Source of the DNA: Planctomycetota bacterium
Lineage (GTDB): Bacteria; Planctomycetota; Phycisphaerae; Sedimentisphaerales; Anaerobacaceae
Reading direction: 5' to 3'
NCBI GenBank assembly: GCA_019456255.1
Contig: VRUG01000016.1
Coordinates: forward strand, 1 to 64,000
DNA length: 64,000 nt
Shown here one piece after another: positions 33,460 through 41,362 of the stretch. Each line of letters starts with the position of its first letter. The first letter of the stretch is position 1. The notes under the pieces were generated by a model that did no database searches, had not been told where the DNA came from, and saw nothing but the letters and a program-made list of their open reading frames with translations. Made by a program: the position numbers and the translations under genes.

Positions 33460-34125
33460 ATGGGTCGAGAGCAGATAGTCGAGATTTACGAATTGCTTTT
33501 TGAGCGTTTTGGCGGTCAGGGTTGGTGGCCCGGTGACGGTCGGCTTGAGATAATAGTTGGTGCGATATTGACCCAGAATACGAACTGGCCTAACGTTGAG
33601 AAGGCGATAGCAAATTTGAAGTCGCGTGATGTTTTAACAGCTGAAAAGCTGCACGGTCTTGAGCAGTCGGCGCTGGCGGAACTTATCAGGCCCTCGGGTT
33701 ATTTTAATATAAAGGCAAAGCGGTTGGGGAACTTTTTGGATTGGTTTTTTGATAACTATGACGGTGAGTTGGAAAATCTTGAAGAGCTTGATACTGGCCG
33801 GCTGCGGGAAGAGCTGTTGAGTGTTAAGGGGATTGGACGTGAGACAGCAGATTCGATTTTGCTTTACGCATTTGGCAGGGAGATATTTGTAGTTGACACA
33901 TATACAGCACGAGTTGCGGTTCGTCATGGGCTGATTGAGCCGAACTGCGATTATGAACAGCTTCAATATTTGTTTGAGTCGAATCTTTCCGGTGACGTGA
34001 AATTGTTTAATGAATATCATGCGCTGCTGGTTCGTGTTGGTAAAGAGTTTTGCAGGCCTAAGGCACGATGTGAGGGTTGTCCTCTTGAGGGTCTGGAGCA
34101 CTGCATCGATGTTGAGGAGTTTTAA
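33460..34125 (+). CDS. HhH-GPD DNA glycosylase with iron-sulfur cluster (endonuclease III-related, COG2231-like)
   Basis: 221 residues. The helix-hairpin-helix LLSVKGIGRETADSILLYAFGREIFVVDTYTARV contains the catalytic Asp (VDTYT). The lyase Lys of endonuclease III (GVGRKTA) is Glu here (GIGRETA), so the enzyme is probably a monofunctional glycosylase. CRPKARCEGCPLEGLEHC (C-x6-C-x2-C-x8-C region) binds the 4Fe-4S cluster. The closest class I know is the MagIII-like 3-methyladenine glycosylase group, so alkylated-purine removal is the best guess. The start is an ATG preceded by AAGAAAGATACGAG. It lies between the CPBP gene (divergent) and mfd (convergent). Confidence 0.85.
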   Translation: MGREQIVEIYELLFERFGGQGWWPGDGRLEIIVGAILTQNTNWPNVEKAIANLKSRDVLTAEKLHGLEQSALAELIRPSGYFNIKAKRLGNFLDWFFDNYDGELENLEELDTGRLREELLSVKGIGRETADSILLYAFGREIFVVDTYTARVAVRHGLIEPNCDYEQLQYLFESNLSGDVKLFNEYHALLVRVGKEFCRPKARCEGCPLEGLEHCIDVEEF

Positions 34126-34144
34126 TTTACTTGCAAAGCCAGGT

Positions 34145-34303
34145 TAGAGCAATTTAATTTTTCGTGTTCGCTTTATTCCTATTGCGGCATCGGCTGGCAG
34201 CATCAGATTTGCTCGCAATATTCCAATATCGCTGTGCAATCTTCTTTGCCAGCCTTGTCCTCACGACAGCTTAAATGCGAACAGAAAATATTAAAATGCT
34301 CTA
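34145..34303. repeat. 159-bp near-palindromic foldback element overlapping the mfd stop codon
   Basis: The left half from TAGAGCAATTTAAT (34145) pairs through most of its length with the right half ending TTAAAATGCTCTA (34303). Matching islands include GTTCGC/GCGAAC, GGCTGGCA (34192-34199)/TGCCAGCC (34247-34254) and CGCAATATT/AATATCGC around a short apex. The element codes for nothing. Its last three bases are the complement of the mfd stop codon, and it fills most of the gap between two convergent genes. It may be a MITE, a structured RNA or a large bidirectional terminator. Confidence 0.8.
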
Positions 34304-37300
34304 GTCACTTAGTATTTTTCTCAGGACCGTGATTAGTGTTTGCGGCTCGAAGTAGTTTTTGTCGAGGTGGAGATAGACGGTTTTTTTGTCCGGGATGGTT
34401 ATCTTAGCCGTAGTCTTTTTAAATAGAGATGTGCTGGCATGGGTGTTTTCTTTTTCAAACGTAAAGATGAGAGTGTTTTTTGAAGTGAGAATTGATTTTA
34501 TGCCGTGTTTTGACGCTAATATTCTCAGCATTGCCAATTCCAACAACACCTCTACTTCATCAGGCATAGCTCCGTAAACATCACTTAGTTCTTTTTTTAG
34601 CTGATCTAAGTCATGGTCATTTTTTGCTACCGCGATTTTTCTATACACGTCCATTCGTTGTCTGTCGTTTGCGATGTAATTTTTTGGGACGTAGACCGCG
34701 AATCCAAGGTCGAGGTTTGTAGTTGGTATTGACTGGGTCGGTTGTCCCTTAAGTTTTCTGACGGCATCGGCGAGCATTTCGCAGTACATTTGATAGCCTA
34801 CCAATTGGATGTGGCCGGATTGCGCAGCACCTAAGATGTTTCCTGCACCTCTGATTTCGAGGTCCCTTAGAGCGATTCTAAATCCGGCGCCTAAGTGTGA
34901 GTATTCTTCTATTGCTTTTAATCGTCTTGCTGCAATTGGTGTGATTGACCTGTTTTTCGGCAGGAGCATATACGCGTAGGCTCTGTGTTTGTATCTTCCG
35001 ACGCGCCCTCTTAGCTGATGCAGTTCAGCAAGTCCGAAGCGGTCGGCGTTATCGATGAAGATTGTATTTGCGTTTGGTATGTCGAGTCCCGATTCAATGA
35101 TTGTTGTGCAGACGAGTACATCGGTATTTCCGATGACGAAATCAATCATCGCTTTTTCGAGTTGGCGTTTTTTCATTTGGCCGTGGGCAATATCGATTTT
35201 TGCGTCGGGAACAAGTTTTTGAATCTCGAACGCTTTTTTGTCAATTGTCTTTACGCGGTTGTGGAGGTAAAAGACTTGTCCCTGTCGGTTAAGTTCACGA
35301 TGTATTGCTTTTTTCAGCATCTCAGCGTTATAGGCGGTGACTGATGTAACGATGCTTCTTCTATCCAATGGCGGGGTCTGCAATGAGCTTATGTCACGCA
35401 ATCCCAGCAATGCCATGTGCAGGGTTCTTGGTATCGGTGTGGCGGTCATCGTCAGTATGTCAACGTTGATACGCATTCTCTTTAGCTTTTCCTTGTGCTC
35501 GACGCCGAAACGCTGTTCTTCATCGATAATGAGCAGCCCCAAATTTTTGAATCCGACATCCTTACTTAAGAGCCTATGTGTTCCAATCAGGATGTCGACG
35601 GTGCCTTTTTTTGTTTTTTTGATTATTTCGCTGGCCTGTTTTTTTGTTTTGAAACGGTTCAGCGTTTCGATTGAGATAGGGAAATCGGCAAATCGTTCGC
35701 TAAAAGTTCTTTGGTGCTGAACCGAAAGCACGGTTGTCGGCACGAGTATTGCGACCTGCTTTTGGTTTTCTACCGCTTTGAAGGCGGCCCGCATAGCAAG
35801 TTCTGTTTTTCCATAACCGACGTCACCGCAAAGTAACCTGTCCATAGCTATTGGCTGGTGCATGTCTGTTTTGATTTGCTGTATTGCGGTAATCTGGTCG
35901 GGGGTTTCCTGATATGGGAAAGATTCTTCGAATTCGGTGAGGTAATTTGAATCTTTCTGGAAAGCGATACCTTCCATAGTTTTTCTTTTAGCCTGTACCT
36001 GGAGTAATTCATTTGCCAGGTCACGGACGGATTCGGCGACTTTTTGTTTTTGCTTTTGCCATTTTTTCGAGCCGATTTTGCTAAGTGTAGGCCTTTTCGG
36101 GCTTGTACCGATGTACTTTTGGATAAGTGCGATGTTTGTTGTGGAGACATGGATTTTTGTTTTGTCGGCATATTCGATAGTAAGGAATTCGCTGGTGCCG
36201 CCCTTTTCCTTTATAGTTTGGATACCTAAGAATTTTCCGATGCCGTATGAGATGTGCACGACGTAGTCGCCGAGTTGTAAATCCGCGAGGGTATCGACGG
36301 GCAGGGATGCTCTGGTTGGTCTTTGTCTTCTTCTTAACGCAAACTGCCCGAAAAGTTCATGGTGGCTGATTATTATTGTGTTAATCGAATCGATGATGAA
36401 GCCCTGATTTATAAAGCCGAGTACGAGATTGAAATTGGCGGGTATTTTTTTATTTATTTGTTCGATAATTTCGGTGACTCTCGAGATTTCGGCTGAGCGT
36501 TCGCAGTATAGGAAGACTTTTTTTCCTTGTTTTGCGTCGAGGATGAGTTGTTCGAGAGCAGCTTTGTGGGTTGCCCAGAGCGAGGTGGTCTTTTGCTGAT
36601 AATGCTGGATACTTTTGATGTTTACTTTCAGAGAATCTTCGTCTTTGACAGCTGCGAATCGGGAGATGTGCAGTTGGGGGAACTTTTGCATTGCGGAGAA
36701 TATATCGCTGTAAGTGTAGAGGTTTTTTGAATCTTCGATTCGTTCGAGGAATATTTTTGCAACTTCTTCGATGTCAGTTGGTTCTTCGAGTGCGATGATT
36801 GTGTTTTCGGGGAGGATGTTTACGAAGAGTTCTCTGTCTTTTTGCTCGGTGCCGCAGACGGATGAAATTATATCTATGGAGCGAATCTGGTTTGTAGAAA
36901 GGTTGTTGTCGAGATTTATCTGTCTGATACTTTCGATGGTGTCTGCGAAGAATTCGATTCTAAATGGTTGTTCGCTTTGTGCGTTTTCTTTTTCATCGGT
37001 GATGATTTCATTTACCAGCGGCGCATAGATATCGACGATGCCTCCTCGGCGTGCGAATTGTCCGGGCAGGTCGATACGGTCTACGGATTCGAAGCTGTTA
37101 TCGACGAGCCATTCGATGATTGTGTCGGGTTTAATATCCTGATTAACGTTTAGTTTCAGGCTTGCGTGTTTTAGGGTATTTGGTTTTGGGATCGGCTGGC
37201 AGAGTGCCTGGACCGAAGTTGGGATGATAAGATTTTCGGTGCCGGCAAGAAGTTTCAGGGCAACTTTAATTCTTTCGGAGCGAATTTCGTCTGTTGCGTC

Positions 37301-37567
37301 TGCGATATCTTCGAGTCCTTCCCATGCACCGAGGGCTGCGACGGATTTAGCACCGAAAGCGTGGAGGTCGTCGGCAGCTTTGTCAGCGTCGTCTATGTGT
37401 GGGCGGATGTATAGAATCGGTGATTTCAGGTGTTTAGAGAGGTTTGCGATGAGCATAGGCGCAAAGGACCCCCATGTCCCCTCGATTTTCTGGGCCCGTG
37501 TCGTTTTTTTCTGGGCCTGTAGTCGGGAGATAATTTCAGCGACCGTTTTGTCCTGGCCAAGGTCCAT
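34301..37567 (-). CDS. mfd: Transcription-repair coupling factor Mfd
   Basis: 1088 residues. It releases stalled RNA polymerase and recruits UvrA. Order: UvrB-like N-terminal domains (e.g. QFARRGGIVDIYAPLVNEII, about residues 170-195), the RNA polymerase-interacting CarD-like domain (LQLGDYVVHISYGIGKFLGI, about 455), a RecG-like SF2 motor with Walker A GDVGYGKTELAMRAAF, DEEQ in LLIIDEEQRFGVEHKEKL, TATPIPRTLHMAL and the TRG region HGQMKKRQLEKAM, and a C-terminal TRCF domain. Slightly shorter than the usual 1150 residues; all domains seem present. The stop TAG is the outermost codon of the foldback element. Confidence 0.96.
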   Translation of the reverse strand: MDLGQDKTVAEIISRLQAQKKTTRAQKIEGTWGSFAPMLIANLSKHLKSPILYIRPHIDDADKAADDLHAFGAKSVAALGAWEGLEDIADATDEIRSERIKVALKLLAGTENLIIPTSVQALCQPIPKPNTLKHASLKLNVNQDIKPDTIIEWLVDNSFESVDRIDLPGQFARRGGIVDIYAPLVNEIITDEKENAQSEQPFRIEFFADTIESIRQINLDNNLSTNQIRSIDIISSVCGTEQKDRELFVNILPENTIIALEEPTDIEEVAKIFLERIEDSKNLYTYSDIFSAMQKFPQLHISRFAAVKDEDSLKVNIKSIQHYQQKTTSLWATHKAALEQLILDAKQGKKVFLYCERSAEISRVTEIIEQINKKIPANFNLVLGFINQGFIIDSINTIIISHHELFGQFALRRRQRPTRASLPVDTLADLQLGDYVVHISYGIGKFLGIQTIKEKGGTSEFLTIEYADKTKIHVSTTNIALIQKYIGTSPKRPTLSKIGSKKWQKQKQKVAESVRDLANELLQVQAKRKTMEGIAFQKDSNYLTEFEESFPYQETPDQITAIQQIKTDMHQPIAMDRLLCGDVGYGKTELAMRAAFKAVENQKQVAILVPTTVLSVQHQRTFSERFADFPISIETLNRFKTKKQASEIIKKTKKGTVDILIGTHRLLSKDVGFKNLGLLIIDEEQRFGVEHKEKLKRMRINVDILTMTATPIPRTLHMALLGLRDISSLQTPPLDRRSIVTSVTAYNAEMLKKAIHRELNRQGQVFYLHNRVKTIDKKAFEIQKLVPDAKIDIAHGQMKKRQLEKAMIDFVIGNTDVLVCTTIIESGLDIPNANTIFIDNADRFGLAELHQLRGRVGRYKHRAYAYMLLPKNRSITPIAARRLKAIEEYSHLGAGFRIALRDLEIRGAGNILGAAQSGHIQLVGYQMYCEMLADAVRKLKGQPTQSIPTTNLDLGFAVYVPKNYIANDRQRMDVYRKIAVAKNDHDLDQLKKELSDVYGAMPDEVEVLLELAMLRILASKHGIKSILTSKNTLIFTFEKENTHASTSLFKKTTAKITIPDKKTVYLHLDKNYFEPQTLITVLRKILSD

Positions 37568-37790
37568 TTATCTCTATCAGTATCGACAGAATTGATTTTA
37601 CACTAAAGCCGAATGTGACGCAATAGTAGTGTTTCCTCAACGAAAACACTTAATAAACTCACACCCGCACTTACCGTCAAAATAAATCCTTGCACTTTTA
37701 TCCACAAACTCCTATAATTCGCAAAGAGGAAATAAAAAGCTTTATTTAAGCAGAGTCGAAAGATATCAAATTAATTGAACCATCGCTGAA

Positions 37791-38522
37791 ATGGGTATTG
37801 TGATGAATGACAAAGACAAGTATCAGTTCTTCAAGGATGCTTATGAATTTGAACACCAACGCAAGGATGCGATCAATGCTCGCCTAAGTTTAATTTTCAC
37901 TGTACTTATTGTAATAATCGGAGCAGCGACTTACTTTATTAATAATATAAATTTTACCCCTATAAATATTTTTAAAATTATCTTTTTTATTCTGTTGGCT
38001 ATAACGCTAATATTAATTGCATTTGCCTTTTACTTCCTATGTAAATGTTTGTTTTCATTTAAATATCGGTATGTTTCAAGACCAAATAAGATAATAAATT
38101 ACATCACGGAGTTAGAAATTTATAACCAAAAAAGCAGCGAACCGATAGATATAAATGGGGAGATTGGGAATCTTTTAAATTTACAGCACAGTAATTCTGC
38201 TTCTAAAAACAGGGCTAACAATAAAATAAAAAATGGTTATTTTATACGTGCCTTAAGGGCTATTTTTGTAGCATCAATTTTTGTTGGACTTTCAGCCATA
38301 CCTTATTATATTATTAAAGTAAGCGAACCTAAAAAAAATGTTTATGTAAATGTAGATAACTTTTTGGAGATTTCTAAAATGTTGAATGAAGATGAAGCCT
38401 ATGAAAATACCTCAGACCCTAAACCTGAACCAGTTAAACCTACACCTCCGGACACTGAGGATATCAATGAAGCAGATGTTAGTGCCCCAGATATTGAAAC
38501 AAAAACAGAACCTAACGAGTAG
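37791..38522 (+). CDS. Three-helix membrane protein of unknown function
   Basis: 243 residues, very AT-rich. An N-terminal cytoplasmic helix (KYQFFKDAYEFEHQRKDAINAR) leads into two adjacent membrane helices (LSLIFTVLIVIIGAATYFI and IIFFILLAITLILIAFAFYFLCK). A soluble segment and a third helix (FIRALRAIFVASIFVGLSAIPYYII) follow, then an acidic Pro/Glu-rich tail. The layout (helix, two close TM, third TM) recalls SLATT-like effector proteins, but no motif confirms this. The Met at residue 5 is an alternative start; neither has a clear ribosome site. Codon use and composition differ sharply from mfd, suggesting transfer. Confidence 0.6.
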   Translation: MGIVMNDKDKYQFFKDAYEFEHQRKDAINARLSLIFTVLIVIIGAATYFINNINFTPINIFKIIFFILLAITLILIAFAFYFLCKCLFSFKYRYVSRPNKIINYITELEIYNQKSSEPIDINGEIGNLLNLQHSNSASKNRANNKIKNGYFIRALRAIFVASIFVGLSAIPYYIIKVSEPKKNVYVNVDNFLEISKMLNEDEAYENTSDPKPEPVKPTPPDTEDINEADVSAPDIETKTEPNE

Positions 38523-38589
38523 GTGGCATGATTTGCAGAGATATTTTTTGATGGTATTCCCCGCATAAGGAGTCTTTCCCCATAACGGA

Positions 38590-38616
38590 TAAACTCCGGC
38601 GGATAAATATTGAAAA
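38590..38616 (+). repeat. Short repeat CTCCGGCGGATAAATATTGA, copy 1
   Basis: The block around CGGCGGATAAATATTGAA recurs at 40400-40425 almost unchanged, with looser copies at 39149-39213 and 40782-40809. Each lies just after a coding region. The 38.6 and 39.15 kb copies also share CAACGGGAAT a little further on. Confidence 0.7.
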
Positions 38617-38667
38617 ACCAACGGGAATGAAATGGTGTTATATAAGTTATGTTAGAAGGAGCCTGAA

Positions 38668-39150
38668 ATGCAAGACATGTTAAATAACCAGCATGAGGAT
38701 CTAATCAGAACAGCTTCCGAGGCAGCGGCGAAGTCAGTGTCGCAAGCTCTCAAAGAATACAACAAGCATACAGTTAACTTTGCCACAATCCTTGGTATCG
38801 TCACTGGGGCACTGTTCTGCTGTGCTGGATTTGTTATCATCTGTATGGGTCTTACAGGCTCAGTCGAATGGGTTTTCGAAGCTGGTTCAGTGACCACAAG
38901 GCTAAGCAATGCTGGGCCTGGTGTTGCTCTATCACTTATGGGAATGATTATCATTTGGCGCTACAGACCAAGGAAACATATCGAAATAAGATTTGAGCCC
39001 ATGGAGATAAAAGTTGTGACAAGTCACGACATTCCTGAAGAGGATCTCAAGAATCTCCCTAAGTTTAGCAAAACACCGAGTGTTATCAGCGAGATAAAGG
39101 GCACCGGTGCAAGTGTTTCAATGAAGACCTCTCCTACTGGCCAAAGGTAG
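38668..39150 (+). CDS. Small two-helix membrane protein
   Basis: 160 residues from an ATG with AGAAGGAG upstream. An N-terminal amphipathic helix (HEDLIRTASEAAAKSVSQALKEYNKHT) is followed by two membrane segments (FATILGIVTGALFCCAGFVIICMGL and GPGVALSLMGMIIIWRY) and a cytoplasmic tail with strands (KHIEIRFEPMEIKVVTS). No family recognised. It follows the three-helix protein by 145 bp with a short repeat between; whether they work together is unknown. Confidence 0.6.
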   Translation: MQDMLNNQHEDLIRTASEAAAKSVSQALKEYNKHTVNFATILGIVTGALFCCAGFVIICMGLTGSVEWVFEAGSVTTRLSNAGPGVALSLMGMIIIWRYRPRKHIEIRFEPMEIKVVTSHDIPEEDLKNLPKFSKTPSVISEIKGTGASVSMKTSPTGQR

Positions 39151-39243
39151 GCGGATAAATCCTTCGATGTACTCAGGACAAGCATTGAAGAAGCAACGGG
39201 AATTTGTTATACGGAAAAAATAGATACGCTTGGCCATGATTTG

Positions 39244-40215
39244 TTAGGCCTTTCCATGTTTTCTCAACCATATCTTCATGTTTTCGTAGTCTTTGAGTCC
39301 AAGTTGGTGTTTCACGGTTTCTGCAAACGTTAATGCTTCTTTCGAGAATCGCGAGGTCGTAACGACGAGTCCTGCTGTGGCCCGCTCTTGCGCTACGACT
39401 CCGTAGAGACGCTGGACAACCGCAATCCCGACCGGGCGAGTACGGAGATGACGTTTGCACTCGACAAGGTAGAGTAGTCGACCCACTGGTGTCTGGTGAA
39501 AAGCAAGCACATCGCGCCCACCGTCTCGTGTCTCGGGAGTAAGATGTACCTCAAGACCTTCACGACTTAAGAGTTCTGCAACGAGTTCTTCAAACTTCCG
39601 GGGGTGAAGGTCATGAAGAAGTTCGGGATTCTTGGATAGCCGAGAGATAAGCGTTGTCCATGCTTCGTGGCAAACGATGGCAATCTGCGAGGTCTCTGTC
39701 GCACGAATAAATGATCGCGACATATCGTAAAGAGTCTCGGCGCTCGAAACCTCAAAGGATGTTGCCCAATGGCTCTCAAATTGATCTCGATAGTGGGCTA
39801 CCTCGCGGGGATCTTCGGAGAAGAAAGGGCCAGGAGGATCGTTCAAATACGTGTAAGAAATCACGGCGTCGTTATCAACGCTCAGCGAACTGGTCAAAGG
39901 CCTGTCTGGAATCAATCGAGCTTGCCAACCGGCATCTTCGAGCACGGCCAGCGACCTTTTCAGTGATTCAAGTTCATGACCCTCGACTTCTCTCTCTTTG
40001 TGTACTGACCCGTCTCTGTCTCGGTAGATACCGGGTAGGGGCAACAGACAGCGCAAAGACAGTCTATTGTCAACGGAACTGACAAAATCCTCAAGCCGCA
40101 GACCAAACTCACGTCCGTCAACATACCTTGCCTTCAGGGCGATTGATTCGCCCGCACCTATAACCATGTGAATTGCAGTTGCTGCAAGGTTATCATTGTG
40201 CTGGTTATCTGGCAT
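39244..40215 (-). CDS. Mrr-type restriction endonuclease-like protein
   Basis: 323 residues. The C-terminal half is the Mrr catalytic domain of the PD-(D/E)xK fold: RKFEELVAELLSREG (Glu 209/210), then DGGRDV (Asp 235) and LYLVECKRHL (Glu 252, Lys 254), followed by VVQRLYGVV (Gln 268). The N-terminal 200 residues are not a known specificity domain; they may recognise a target or sense a signal. Mrr proteins cleave modified DNA, and relatives serve in many defence systems. GC content is visibly higher than in its AT-rich neighbours, suggesting a separate origin. No methyltransferase or specificity subunit is adjacent, which favours a type IV-like enzyme. Confidence 0.8.
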   Translation of the reverse strand: MPDNQHNDNLAATAIHMVIGAGESIALKARYVDGREFGLRLEDFVSSVDNRLSLRCLLPLPGIYRDRDGSVHKEREVEGHELESLKRSLAVLEDAGWQARLIPDRPLTSSLSVDNDAVISYTYLNDPPGPFFSEDPREVAHYRDQFESHWATSFEVSSAETLYDMSRSFIRATETSQIAIVCHEAWTTLISRLSKNPELLHDLHPRKFEELVAELLSREGLEVHLTPETRDGGRDVLAFHQTPVGRLLYLVECKRHLRTRPVGIAVVQRLYGVVAQERATAGLVVTTSRFSKEALTFAETVKHQLGLKDYENMKIWLRKHGKA

Positions 40216-40399
40216 TTGATCTCTCTATCATCTCCGGTCTAACAATGATTATCCAATCTGTACAATACGGGAAAGACAGACTGCTTCTTTCAACTAAATA
40301 CTATTCACTAAATACTAACGACTATCATAATACCAACCCCGCACTTGCCGTCAAAGAAAAACTCAAAGATTGCTTCGGCTCCGCCTCGCAATGACAAGA

Positions 40400-40425
40400 A
40401 TAAACTTCGGCGGATAAATATTGAA
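40400..40425 (+). repeat. Short repeat CTTCGGCGGATAAATATTGA, copy 2
   Basis: Matches 38590-38616 at nearly every base. It ends nine bases before the start codon of the release-factor-like gene, so it also forms part of that gene's leader. The preceding GATTGCTTCGGCTCCGCCTC is a common intergenic motif in bacteria. Confidence 0.7.
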
Positions 40426-40433
40426 TTTCTTAT

Positions 40434-40778
40434 ATGATTAATTTTGGCGTTACAGAACGTAAAAGGCAAGAGCTTGAGCGGCGTATGCATAAGTGCAATC
40501 TGCTTGAGAATGATATTGAAGAACAATTCGTTCGCAGCAGTGGAGCAGGAGGACAGAAAGTGAATAAAAGTTCTACCTGTGTGCATTTAAAACATATTTG
40601 CAGCGGGTTGGCAGTGAAGGTTCAAAAGAGCCGGAGCCAGGGACTGAACCGTTATTATGCGAGAAAGCAAATGTGTGAACTGCTGGAGAATAAATTACTT
40701 GGAAAAGAAAGCCCGGAAGCAAAAAAGATAGAAAAAATCAGGAAGCAGAAAGACAGAAGAAGGCGGAGAACCACCTGA
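40434..40778 (+). CDS. Peptide chain release factor-like protein with GGQ motif
   Basis: 114 residues with the RF-1 catalytic loop (VRSSGAGGQKVNKSSTCVHL) and a basic C-terminus (RKQKDRRRRR). The codon-recognition domain of RF1/RF2 is absent, as in the stand-alone ArfB/YaeJ and RF-H-like group that hydrolyses peptidyl-tRNA on stalled ribosomes. The Gly-Gly-Gln is intact and the tail can enter the mRNA channel, so ribosome rescue is likely. The start is the ATG at 40434; its leader contains the short repeat. Confidence 0.88.
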   Translation: MINFGVTERKRQELERRMHKCNLLENDIEEQFVRSSGAGGQKVNKSSTCVHLKHICSGLAVKVQKSRSQGLNRYYARKQMCELLENKLLGKESPEAKKIEKIRKQKDRRRRRTT

Positions 40779-40829
40779 TATCCGCCTTGGTTGGATAAAT
40801 ATTGCAAAATCAATAATAATCAATCAAAC

Positions 40830-40963
40830 GCGCAAACGTTTTTTTTAAAATCCAATTTTCCTAAAAATTTTTAACTTCCTGCCAGTCCTTAAGTTACGAC
40901 AAAGCCCACCCTCAAAATCCCCCCAATTTTCGTAACATTCGCGCAAGTTGGCCCTATTATGAC
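40830..40963 (-). repeat. Inverted copy of repeat family B
   Basis: On the minus strand this contains GGCCAACTTGCGCGAATGTT, GTAACTTAAGGACTGG and TTGCGCGTTTGATTGATTAT, the counterparts of the 18.19-18.34 kb blocks in the same order. It forms the composite element with the family A copies at 41.14-41.35 kb. Confidence 0.75.
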
Positions 40964-41082
40964 GACGCGGTTTTGCTTGCCCCCACTCGTCCCCATCGCC
41001 AGATTTAGCTATAAATCTATGGGGATGTCTAAATTTACCAGTAAATTTATGGGGGACGCCCCATCTAAATAACTATGAACCA

Positions 41083-41104
41083 AGCCCCGTTCCGGGCGGG
41101 GTTT
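41083..41104. terminator. GC-rich hairpin with T tail
   Basis: CCCCG (41085-41089), 7-nt loop, CGGGG (41097-41101), followed by TTT and preceded by AA. The tail is short. It lies within the repeat-rich intergenic stretch downstream of the minus-strand tkt gene and may end transcription from either side. Neighbouring AAATTTAC/GTAAATTT (about 41032-41050) is another small dyad. Confidence 0.4.
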
Positions 41105-41141
41105 CACAAAAACGGATGAATCAAAATATAAACGTTTTAAT

Positions 41142-41345
41142 AAACGAACCCAATTTCCAAAACATGAAAATAAACCTAAACCACTATCCAACAAGCAATT
41201 ACAACAATTCACACCATATGCAATACAAAAAAACGAACCCATTTTGCAAAACATGAAAATGAGCCTAAACCACTATCCAACAAGCAATTACGAAGAAGAA
41301 TACCTTTTTGGGGAATTAAAAAACGAACCCAATTTACAAAAAACA
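41142..41345 (+). repeat. Copies of repeat family A in opposite orientation
   Basis: Two units each run from AACGAACCCA through AAACC(T)AAACCACTATCCAA and CAAGCAATTAC, at 41142-41233 and 41231-41300; a third partial AAACGAACCCAATTTACAAA lies at 41321-41340. These are reverse complements of the 17785-18031 units. An ORF here (41244-41570) is an artefact of the repeat plus the tkt end. Confidence 0.8.
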
Positions 41346-41362
41346 TCAAAAAAATGTTACTT

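Noticed and set aside
39151-40433. Integron gene cassettes with attC sites
   Set aside because: GCCTAAC at the Mrr stop and repeats after genes suggested it, but no matching GTTRRRY partner, attC fold or integrase was found.
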